A DNA stretch of 64,000 bases from Nymphaea colorata (Eukaryota; Streptophyta; Magnoliopsida; Nymphaeales; Nymphaeaceae): positions 9,794,505 through 9,858,504 of the forward strand of contig NC_045140.1 in the NCBI RefSeq assembly GCF_008831285.2. The letters run 5' to 3'. The notes beneath the pieces were generated by a model. It saw nothing but the letters and a program-made list of their open reading frames with translations, did no database searches and had not been told where the DNA came from. Positions 40,016-52,000 of the stretch are shown here, in pieces. Position numbers and translations under genes: made by a program. How positions within the stretch are numbered: position 1 is the stretch's first letter; each line of letters starts with the position of its first letter.

Positions 40016-43000
40016 AAATCTGTGTCCACATGATCTTCTGCAGTTCAAGAAATTTGTCTGGAATATTCTTCATAATTATAAAGCCCCAAGGAATTTATTG
40101 CCAACTATTATTTATGACAACCAGGTTTTTGGCAGCAGATTCACCCTCTATAAGGGCATATGGATGCAGATTTCAAAAGTCACATGAGGATTCATCCAGG
40201 TGTGATGTGAAATATTATTTTTTTATTCCTCAGGTGAACAAGAGCTCTCTCTCTCTTATAAAAGTCCTTGCTCATCTTTCATAATTTGTATCACCCAATT
40301 TCACTGTAGAACCATAGACAAATGTGTTTGCAAAAGCTTTATATTCAGTCATCTGATGAAGTTTACAAGAGCCCTGATCATTCTTATTATCCTCCATACT
40401 AATAGATTAAATATGGCTGTACAACAACAAATTCCAACCTATAATCAACATAGGACAGCAGTGAAAGAAAGAATCTGGTCGCTGAGACACCAAGCTGATA
40501 TGCCAAAATCTTCAATACCAAACCACAGCTAAACGTTTAAGAGCCGGTGTCAGAACTGGTTGAATCAAAATAGGCTCTATCTCCTTCAGGCAAAAAATGG
40601 CATTCAATAAAAAAAGAGGTTATATCTGTGCCAACACTACGATAACAGGTGGAGATTTAAGACTGCGCACCTATATGACACCAAAGGCTGATAAACAAAT
40701 CTTGTTTAAACATCCATGTAAACAGAGAACACAAAAATTCCACTACGTGACAATTAGGTAGGAAGTCGACAGAAGAATTTCACTTCACGACAACTAGGGC
40801 AGAAAGTCAACACTGTTCAACTGCACGACAATTAGGGAACAGATTTTCTCATCTACGACTGCTCAACTTATCACATATAGAAATTATATTTTGAATTAAC
40901 TGTGGCCGACCATACTCAACAACAGCTGACCTGTATGCAAGTCTTCAAACAGCAGATGTCCACATGATCCATCTCACATAAACTTTAGCCTCATACCTGC
41001 ATTGCAGGACTTCACATCCCTTGCACCTTGTTCACAATGTCCATGAGAAGGGTGAAACAGAAAATCTGATTGCTCTGTCATTGTCTGATCACAAATATCA
41101 GACTTCTAGTCACCCACAACTTGCATGAATCGGCAGTGGGAAGCGAAAGAGAAGACAGAGGAGAAAGGGAAGAGGAGAGAGGGGAAGAAGGGAAGGAAAA
41201 AGAACGTAGAAGCTAGCTTAAGAGGCATCACAGTCTCCTAGTCATGAGAGGCTCTAATACCATGATGGAGCAGCTTGAGAGAACAAAAAGAATCAATTTT
41301 ATTTGATTAACCCTATCCTTTTGAAGAAAAGATTAGGACAGCGAAAGTAGTTACATATGAGTTCATCAAAACTATAAAAAATAATAAAAAACCTCACACT
41401 AAAAAAATTCTAAAAAGCCTCACATGGAATAATCTTTCAACAGAATGCATAAACCAGCAAAAGCATGAACATCAATTTCAATAAAGCATGAAATCCTATG
41501 AGTTCTGCTCAATGACAGATTAAAATAACTTGATGTCAGTCTAGCACTCTTTTGTAAAATTTTTCAGGGTAAAACCAGAAATCAGTCTTCTCATGATGGT
41601 CATGGTTTTCATTGGTAGTTCACTCATAAAGACATCAAATCATTCCTTGTTGTAAGAGAAACATCTGAATCTAATGTGCTCAAATGCATTTAATACAGAG
41701 ATTTCTTTGCCTAGGTTCAGTTAGAAGCGTTTTCACCAGCTTTCTTCTTGAAAATGCAATGCTGCTTTCATTAACTGTCTTTTTATCAACCATTGTTATA
41801 TTTGACAGTTTATTCATTCAAGAAGCTTAAAAAGTTCTTCTTTTCAGATTGAACTTGTTGAATTCCACAACGGCTCCCTGATTGCAGCTACTTTGGCTTG
41901 GGATGAATTTTCAGCCAATGGTTTTGAGAAATCCATTCTTTCTCTTGAGCTGTCACTTAACCAGGTATTGGAATTCCATATCCCATTATAGGATGAATAA
42001 TGAGCATAAATCCCAAAGAGGATTTTCTTCTTGATTTACTTATAATGCCCACCATTATGGCATAATGAATCTTCACATAACAACAGAAGATCCTGACTGG
42101 TGACTGGATTCTATTTTAGCACTTGCATGGTGTTCACTATCTATCTGTTGAAATTCTTGAGTTGGCATGTGGTTCATCATTTTCCGTCACTAATCATGAC
42201 AGCTTGAATGAGTATGAGAGTGAAACATCTGCTACACTTTGTAGTCTGGTAAAATAAAGCCTCTTCCAAATTGCTCAGTCTTTTTAAGGCAAAGGACTTA
42301 GAACTATGAGGATGGTACAGGGGTGAGACATAGTATGTTTTTACATTTTATGGCAGAAAATCCTGTCTAAGACAATATTCTATATATGAATTATAATGCA
42401 TTTCTAGAACTGTTATGGAAAAGAAAACAATTTATTATTATAAATGACATATAATGTATAAAAAATTGAAGTAGCTATATTATTTGGCTTTCTGGGTTCC
42501 TCCATTTCCTCAGCTTGTTGAGGTGTTTTCATTTGTTGCCATGTGCATTTACTGATGATTGATCTGTAGCATTCTTTTGTTAGTAAATTGCATTTGAAAG
42601 CCATATTGATGTAAAATTTGAAGCTTTCAAACTTCCGTTTTCTAATGATTTCTAAGTTTGTGTTCCATGGTCATGTTTGGCTAGGTTTGCATGTGATTGG
42701 AACATTTCCACATATACTTGTTTAAATTGCAGATAGTTTTACATGTTATGGTGATGAAAGATGCCTGCTATGACAGATGGTGGAATCAGTCTCATGATAA
42801 CTTGGATGTAGAAGATGAATCATCTGCAAAACTGGTATTTGTTCAGTCTCTCTTCCAGCTCTTGATCATTGTGCAATTTAAGTCAATGGCGACTCTCCAT
42901 GTTGTACTCACCATGGAGAGAATACATTGCCATTTCTTTCAAAATAGTTTTTGTTTGACTTGATTAGCTTCAGGTGATGCTCACCTGTTTGAGAATCTGC

Positions 43001-46000
43001 AGGTAATCCTTTCTGCAAATTCTTGCTTTGGAACAGTGGATTGTAATGATGTCCTTGTACTGGTAAATATTTTCCTTGAATATTATTTTGACCTGTAAAA
43101 TCTTGTGTTTATGAAAAAAATTGCTACTGAAGGGATTTTCTGCTAGGAAAGTTTTGTAGCTTGTATGCAATATTATGTTGCTGACAACCCTTTAAAAGCA
43201 ATCTTGTGCTTGAAATCTTCCATTGGCAGGAGTCATAATGCTTTGTATGTCATTTATTTAAGAACCAATATTTGACTCATTATCATGTTTCCATTACATG
43301 TCAGGATGTATCTCAAGGCTGCCATCGCTTCTATTTCCGCTTATCAGCAATGACTGCTTTCACTAGAAACATGGTACGAAATAACTTCCCTTGTTTCATT
43401 CCCTTTGCCAGAAACATGCAATGAAATTACTTTACTATGCCATATAGTGGGTGTGGATGTCCCATTTTTTCCTATGCCATGTAGTGGGTGTGCATATATG
43501 ATGTCCAGTTTAGTAATAGTTAAATAAATCAAGCTTCTCTTAAGTAGTCTAAATAAAGAATTCTCCTGGTCTTCTCCATCTTCTATTCATTTTGACATTT
43601 GACTCCAATGGAGATTCTACCTTTTTCTGTCACTAGCCAACCAGGCCTTGGCTACTTATATCCTTCTTCATAGTTGTTTTATGATAAGTACAATCTGCTT
43701 TTTGAGTAAGCCACCTCAAGACTAAAAAAATCCAAGATTATTCATCTTAAAAAAAATCTGACCTGACCTTCTCTTATTATCATAAAATTTCTCTTAATCA
43801 TCACTACTGACAATCATGTCATCTGTGCATAGTACATCTTTTTTTTGCTTTGTTTGAAGATTACATCTTTTTTGCTTTGTTGAAGACACAAATACAGCTG
43901 GATCATGATAGCTTTGCTCAAACTTGTGATCTTTCACTGTAAGGCTGAACTTCTCAAACCAGAGGCTTTCTTGGGACCGTAAAAGGCTTTCTTCAGTTTG
44001 CAAACTCTTCCTCAGGGCCAAAATATCCTTGTGGAAGTTGCGTGTACACTTCTGAAGGGCTGATATACGTAACTTCATGGACAAGGGACAAGGTCAAATA
44101 GAAATGTACAGGTTAATTACATTACCTAGACATTTCTAGTGCAATTCTACATTGCTACAAGCTTCCCATGCCATTGAGGACTATGGATCTGCAGGAAATA
44201 TAGTTATCCAAATATAAAGCCTCTGAAAAATGCTCTGTGGCCCCCCTCCTTTTCCAAAACTTCTGGAAAATTTTCTATGCTCCCTCCCTTTTTCTGTTTG
44301 GAACATGAATAGGGCCCTTGAAAGTTTTTTTTGGCTTTGCCATTGAGGACTATTATAGATCTCCATCTTCTTGTGGAACTGACACTGCCTTCGACAGTTG
44401 CATAATAGTTTTTCAGTCCAATAGTAGTTTCTTGTTCACCATGTTGTTCATTTTGATTGATGGGATTGTGTTAGTGTGGGAGTCAGGTGGAGTAATGCAG
44501 AACCAACAGGATGCTATCTAGTTCTCTATGCTATCTAGTTCTCTTTCTTTTTATTATATGCCACATTGGCATGCATAAACTTTGAATAGCCTCTTTACCT
44601 CATTTATGTTGCTGAACTCAATTTGCCTTTTCCTAATAAAAGCTCCTAACTGATATTTTGGTTCTGAGCAAAATATTAATCCAAACTACGTCAGAGTACA
44701 ATTTCAGCAATATGTATTGTGGTTTCGTCTTTCTAGTTTATGTGACCATGTTGTTAATTCATCTGATAAAATATTTATGTGACTTTTTTTATTTTAACGC
44801 GGTAGGCATTGTGAAGATAGTTTGTGAAATTATCTACAATTAGGAATATTGAATTCAGCCGGCTATCTCTGTGGCCGGATGTTTATTTTTTGTTTTGTGT
44901 CACTAAAAATTCTCGTACGATGCATTGTATTGCTAAAACCGTGGCCAAGCAACTGGCTGTCGGAAATGCACCCTTTGCGACGGTCTTTAGTAACACAAAA
45001 TAAAAAAAATAACCATCCAGCCATACAGGTAGCCGCCTGATTTCAATTCCTCCTAATAATTATGTTTTGAATCTCAAATCCATGTGTACACTTCCTTATG
45101 TGCCTGATTATAATGAATACTTTTCCTTCTTGGAAACTTTGAATATTTTCTTTTATTTCATATTGTGGCTGATGTCCCCAAATATGGCACTCGTAGGAGC
45201 ATTTTGTGTGAGACTTTGATGTTGAAAATGTAATGTTGACGGTATTTAACAAAGACTTTTCTGTTTGTAAAATAGCCTGCATTTTGTGGCATCTACATAT
45301 GATGTTTTTCTTGAGTGAAGAGGATTTTTTCGGGGCATAGCAGCTTATGAGCAATACTTTTTGTTTGTGTTACGTAATAGTATAAGAAAAACTGTACACC
45401 TTTCTATCTTATGCTGTTATATTAGAGTATTTTGAATGTTTGTTCCTTTTCTTTAGGATAATGCTCCTGTTCCCTTCACTGGCACTCTGGAGAGTTGTTT
45501 GAACATTAATTCATTGTGGGCGACCCTTATTGTGGAAGAGTGCTGTCGACTTGGATTAACAGTAAGTCTTGCCTAAAGAAGTGCTTGAGTAATTTGTTAT
45601 TTCTTCTACAATAATTCCTTTTTTGCCTTTCAGTACTTTTGTATTGCACCTGGTTCAAGATCGTCTCCACTTGCAGTTGCTGCTGCAAGTCATCCTAATG
45701 CCACATGTATTTCTTGTTTCGATGAAAGATCACTTGCATTCCATGCCGTTGGATATGCAAGAGGTTCTTGTGGACCTGCAGTTGTGATCACATCATCAGG
45801 CACTGCAGTATCAAATCTATTACCAGCTGTGAGATTACCTCTTAGTCGTTTTGCAAACTGTATTCTGCTTTTTCTATGAAACTATCTAAGGTTCTAATGT
45901 GCTTTTGTTTTTCAAATTTCTTCCCCATTTATAGGTGGTGGAAGCAAGTGAGGATTTTGTCCCACTTTTGTTACTTACAGCTGATCGCCCTCCAGAACTG

Positions 46001-49000
46001 CAAGATGTGGGAGCAAATCAAGCAATTAACCAGGTTAATGCCATGAGCACTGTCTCTTCTTTGTTTTCACTGTCATCTTTGCTATGTCTTACTACCTCCA
46101 ACATGGTTATTTGAATGGTTCGAAACAATGATATTGAATTTATATTTTCACCTGAATAGATTTCTCTTGGTTGATTGTCAAAGGCTACAGAGAAAACTTC
46201 TATTGTTACTAAGTAACCCTTCATTATCATGGCCTCCTAGTTTCCATACCCACCTTTTGGCACTTGGCTAAGAGCTGAGGCTTTGCAAAACTAGAGCATA
46301 ATATGCTTGCTCATGTATTCCAGTCTGTCCTGAAATAAACTCAATTTTCTGAAACAATTTTTGCTTTTGGAGGTCTCCCAAGTGCAAATAGAAAATTTAT
46401 TTTAAGAAAAGTCTTCACTATTAATTAATCTCACTAAATTCTTTAGTGCTTCTTTATTTCTAATTTCTTGATGATTATTACTTCTTGTTATGTAGTGGAA
46501 GCAATCACATGAAGTGAGCATGATATTGTCTGATTGATCCCAAATGAAGTCAAACAATTATACGGAAAACTCCTGTTTTTGTTTTTCTTGTGGCCAGGAA
46601 CAAGATTGCTTAGCTTTGTGCATTTTCATATATAGCAGATTAAGCAAGCTTCTGATAACTTCTTTCAATGTGGCTTCCATTTCTTTTCTTATGATTGAGA
46701 AGCACCCATTCCTAGGAATGAGTATCTCAAATAGTCATGTCTTCAGTTAATTTTAATTTGCTACGGTCCTTCTCTTTCTGCTTCGTAGAACTATTGCTAC
46801 CATTACTGTTACTCCAGTAGCTATATAAAATGTAGCGAACCTCCTCCTAGTTACTTAACTAAATCCTAGTTTCCTGTGTTCCTCCTATAACCTTGCTAAA
46901 CACAACTTTCATTCGGAAGTAGATAACTTAGAAGTATACACAAGTGAAGTTATTAGGCATATCTTAAAAAACCTTAGTTTTACAATCTTTCCATGGGTAT
47001 GAGATTGGTAAATTTTTATCTATAAAATTTTAAAACAAACGTAAGAGTTAAAAAAGTATAATGTGATAGTGTTCTCATTTCTATTCTTGTCTATATGTTA
47101 TGTTTCTCTTCCTTTTCTAGTCTTCTTTATGGTAGTATAGAATCATAGATGTGGTTCTATTATCTAACTGCATTTATGCAATCTGAATTTATGTCCTAAT
47201 TTTATTTTGTTTCTCTTGTGGATTTTCTTTTGACTGAATGATGGCACATTTTATTCTCCTTTGTTTTTAGGAAAGATCAGCATGGCAGTATCTGTATATG
47301 TTATCTTCATCAAAGTTTGTGCTTCCCAATTTTTATTTTAATTTTTTTCTACTCCCAAAAAGAGCTTCTTTTATAAAATTGTGTGTCTATTGTTGAATTT
47401 TTGTTCCTGAATGAAGGTTATGAGGGTGTTACTCATCCTTGTCACTGTTCTGGTTTCAGGTCAACCATTTTGGTTCATTTGTGAGATATTTCTTCAGTCT
47501 TCCTCCTCCGGATGATCATATTCCAGCAAAGATTGTATTGACAACTATAGATTCTGCGGTCCATCATGCAACAATTTCACCCTGTGGCCCTGTACATATT
47601 AACTGTCCCTTTCGAGAACCATTGCATAATGGTTATGAAAGATGGGATGCAAGTTGCTTAGTAGGAACAAATTTGTGGACTTCCAAAGTTAAACCTTTCA
47701 CCAAGTATATTAGTATTGCACATGCTTCAGTATTCAGTTATGAAGGCGATATTTCAGAGCAATTGAAGGAGGTATTGAACTTAATTAATGGGGCAGCTCA
47801 AGGGCTTTTAGTGCTTGGTGGAATTCATTCTGAAGATGATATCTGGGCAGTACTTCTACTTGCTCAGCACTTACGTTGGCCAGTAGCGCCTGATATTTTA
47901 TCAGGTTTGAGACAACGGAAAGTAATGACAAGTCTTCTAGATTCTGAGAAGAAGTTTATGTTCATTGACCATTTAGATCATGCTCTACTATCAGAATCTG
48001 TAAGGGCATACATAAAGCCTGACGTTGTTGTGCAGGTTTGTTTCCGCAGCTGCTTGTGTTGACATTTTCTTGAGTTGAGAAAATAGGCTTCTTTATTGAA
48101 TTTTATGGATTTGTCTATTGATTAGAGTTGTTTTTAGGGCATAATATTTTGCTAGTGAGACTTCGTATTGCTATTATCTTGTTTCTGCTATACCAGTATT
48201 GCAAGTTGATCAACCTGGTCGCTGGGGTGTGGATCTGTTCTGTAGTTGCAATCGTAGTGCTTAGGACAAGTTTTGTCTTTCATGCACTTAAACAACCAGA
48301 GTAAATCTTTTTATTCATGGTTTTCGCAACCAAAAGGTTAGAATCTTGTGGACCATACCGTGCTTAGTTTCTGTTGACTATGTTGTATTTGGGTCACCTA
48401 TCCGGGTCTGGATCTGGACCCGATCCAATGTGTTACTGTTATGACCCTACTTAACCTGTGTAAACTTTAATTTCGGAGTGTGAATGAAAGTTTATGAGAG
48501 AGAGTGTTTGGTTGCTAGTGGGCACCAGTCCTCCTCACCCGTGGTTTTTTCCCTCTTGTTGAGGGGTTTTCCACGTTACATCCGTGTTTGTTCTTTGTTC
48601 TTCTCGTTTTACCATTTCTATATGGTATCAGAGCCAACGAGTTGGTGATTTTTTTTTTTTTTTGATCAAGCTCATGACTGTTCTATTCCCGGCCTTTGTT
48701 CGTGGGTTTGTTTTGTTGCCGCCACCTGTGTCCGCTGCCAGTTGCTGCCGCTTCTTCTGTTGCCGCCGCCCAACTCTCTGCCGCCGTCCAGCTTCTGGAA
48801 AAGGTTTTTGCTTGCCGTGAAGTTCTGGCCATAACTCTCCATCACCCGACGCTGTTCTTGCTCGCCCGATGTTGTTCCTTCACCGCCCAGAGTCCGCCGG
48901 TGCCCAGCTCCATTGTCGCCAGCTCCGTCGCTTCTCATCTGCTCGCCCGACGTTGTTCCTTCATCGCCTAGAGTCCACCGGTGCCCAGCTCCGTTGTCGC

Positions 49001-52000
49001 CCGACGTTGTTCCCTCTTGTGATGTCTGCTGGCTAGATATGTTAGGGCTTCATACCTTGTTTCTATCCATCGTTCTCATGAGGTGTTTGCCTAGATTTAC
49101 TCTGTTGTGTGGGGGCCTTCGGGAATTCCTTCTTGTCATGGTTTTCAGTATTTTGTCACCTTTATAGATGATTGTTCTCGTAACACTTTGGTTTACTTGC
49201 TGAAAGACCGTAGTGAAGTTCCTACTGTGATAGAGACTTACATTGCTTATGTGGAAACTAAATATGGAGCATCTGTTAAGATCTTTCGATCTGACAATGC
49301 TCGTGAATATACGTGCCAGTCTGTTGATAGCTTCTTTTGAAAAAAGGGAATTGTCCATGAGACTTCATGTAGTTATACCCCTCCTCAAAATGGAGTTGCT
49401 GAACGAAAGAATCGTCAGTTTTTGAATATGACTCGGGCTCTTTTTTTTTCAACGTCATGTTCCAAAAAAGTATTGGGGGGATGCTGTGTTGACCAGTGCA
49501 TATCTAATCAACCGTATGCCTAGTCGTGTGTTGAATGGGCAGACGTCTTATTCTATGTTACTGAGGAGTCGTGAACCTTTCTCTCTTCCACCTAGAGTTT
49601 TTGGTTGTGTCTGTTTTATTCACAATCACAGTCCTAATATTAAAAAGCTTGATCCAAGGCCGATTAAGGGCATATTTCTAGGTTATTCTCTCACTCAAAA
49701 CGGATACAAGTGTCGAGATCCTTCCACTGGTCGTGCCTATGTCACCAAAGATGTCACCTTCCTGGAACATGCTTCCTATTTTGGTGAGAATTCTGTTCAG
49801 GGGGAGAGGTCTACAATGAAAGAAGAAGATTCTCCCAATCAAGAGATTCAGTTTACAGATTTTTTGGATTACAAAAAGGAAGAGACTCAGATTACGAACC
49901 CTCTAGAACACAATAAGGTTGATGACTCTTCAACTGTGAATGAGGAGGAACATGACCATTTGTTTGGGCAGGTTTACTCTAGGCGAAGGTTGCCTGCGGC
50001 AGGACCCACTGGTGGAGCTGACGAAGTGATGCCCTCATGACAAAGATCCTATTCCCAATCCTAATGCTACTCCTTCCTTGGATGACCCAAGTCGTGCTCA
50101 AGAGATGTCAGTTGAAGCATTGCTCTCAGAAAAAGTGTCAGGTCATGTACTCAACACCCTATTGGTAACTTCATATCATATTCTAGACTGAGCAAGGAAT
50201 ACAATTGTTTTGTTTCATCTCTTGCTTTGGCTATGATTCCCAAGACTGTTGCTGAGGCTCAGAGTGATCCCAAGTGGATTTTTGCTATGCAAGAAGAAAT
50301 GGAAGCCTTGAACAAAAACATGACATGGCAGGTGGTAAAGATTCCTGAAGCGGCTCATCTGGTGGGATCAAAGTGGGTTTACACCATTAAATATAAGCCG
50401 GATGGGAGTGTAGACAGATATAAAACTCGTTTTGTTGTCAAGGGGTTCAGTCAGAAATATGAAATTGACTACTTGGAGACCTTTGCTCCGGTTGCGAAGA
50501 TGAAGACAATCAGAGTCATCATCTCCTTAGCGGTGATAAAAGAGTGGAAGATGTACCAACTTGATGTCAAGAATGCTTTTCTCAATGGAGACCTTGAAGA
50601 GGAGGTGTATATGTGTATGCCTCCAAGATATGAGGAACCTGGAAAATGTTGCAAGCTAAGGAAAGCTTTGTATGGGCTTAAGCAATCCCATCGAACCTGG
50701 TTTGAACAACTTAGACTTGTAATGAGACAATATGAATATCATCAAGGGAATGGAGATCATACACTCTTTGTGAAGAGGAATGCGCAAAAAGTTACTTTTT
50801 TATTGGTATATGTGGATGATATGATTGTCATAGGTGATGATGAAGATGAAATCACTAAGTTAAAGAAACTGTTGGCGATCGAGTTCGATCTCAAGGACCT
50901 TGCTAAGCTAAAATATTTCCTTGGCATTGAAATTGCTAGGTCTGGTACTAGTCTTGTGCTAAATCAACGGAAATACACTCTAGATTTGTTAAAGGAGACC
51001 GGAAAACTGGGGTGTAGACCTGTCTCTACTCCTCTTGATGCTGGGCACAAGCTGAGTCTTTGAGATGGGGAGCCTCTCTGTGAAAAGACCAAGGGAAGAT
51101 ATCAACGTCTAGTTGGGAAGTTGATTTATCTTACTCTCACTAAACCCGATATTACCTTTGCTGTGAATGTGATGAGTCAATGCATGCATGCTCCCACGGA
51201 TGCACAATTGAAGGTTGTCGACAGGATCTTGTGCTACTTGAAGAGGAATCCTGGCAAGGGTTTCCTATATGTTAAGCAAGACTCTCTTGGGATTGAAGGG
51301 TATTTAGATGCAGACTGGGCAGACTGTGTTGATACTAGAAGATCTACTTCAAGGTATTGCGTCTACTTGGGGGGAAATCTTGTTGTTTGGAGGAGCAAGA
51401 GACAAGATGTTTGTTCCCGCTTAAGTGCAGAGGCTGAATATAGGGCTGTTGCTACTGGAGTGTCAGAATTACTGTGGCTGAAAGTATTACTGATTGATAT
51501 TGGGATAGAGACGGAAGGACCTATGAAGATGTATTGTGATAACAAGTCCGCAATCAATCTGGCCAACAACCCTGTGTTACATGATCGAACAAAGCATGTC
51601 GAGATTGACCGTCACTTCATCCGGGAGAGAATTGATGCCAGAGAGTTGATTCTACCATATATGAAATCTAAAGACCAAACTGTTGATGTTCTGACTAAAG
51701 TCTTACCTGTGACTCAGTTTGAGAGAAATGTATCCAAGTTGGACATGTTTGATATGTATGCCCAACTTGAGGGGGAGTGTTGACATATGTTGTATTTCAG
51801 TCACTTATCTGGGTCTGGATCTGGACCCGATCCAGTGTGTTACTGTTATGGCCCTACTTAACCCTTGTAAACCCTAATTTCAGAGTGTGAATGAAAGTTT
51901 ATGAGAGAGAGTGTCTGGTTGCTAGTGGACACTAGTCCTCCTCACCCGTGGTTTTTTGCCTCTTGTTGAGAGGTTTTCCATGTTACGTCTGTGTTTGTTC

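Larger units (their letters stand above)
38376..40124 (+). other. PHYLLO intron 3
   Basis: 1.75 kb. Contains a G-rich patch (38865-38905), a tRNA-like SINE head (39438-39510) and a (CA)n tract (39952-40013). Confidence 0.6.
43374..45456 (+). other. PHYLLO intron 8 with Copia RT debris and a MITE
   Basis: 2.1 kb; holds the minus-strand RT fragment (43480-44090) and the inverted-repeat element (44851-45044). The remainder is T-rich. Confidence 0.65.

Noticed and set aside
48584-48971. Pro/Cys/Arg-rich frames after the PHYLLO Copia primer site as a gag
   Set aside because: No gag core or zinc knuckle; the frames follow the tandem leader repeats and end at the deletion joint.
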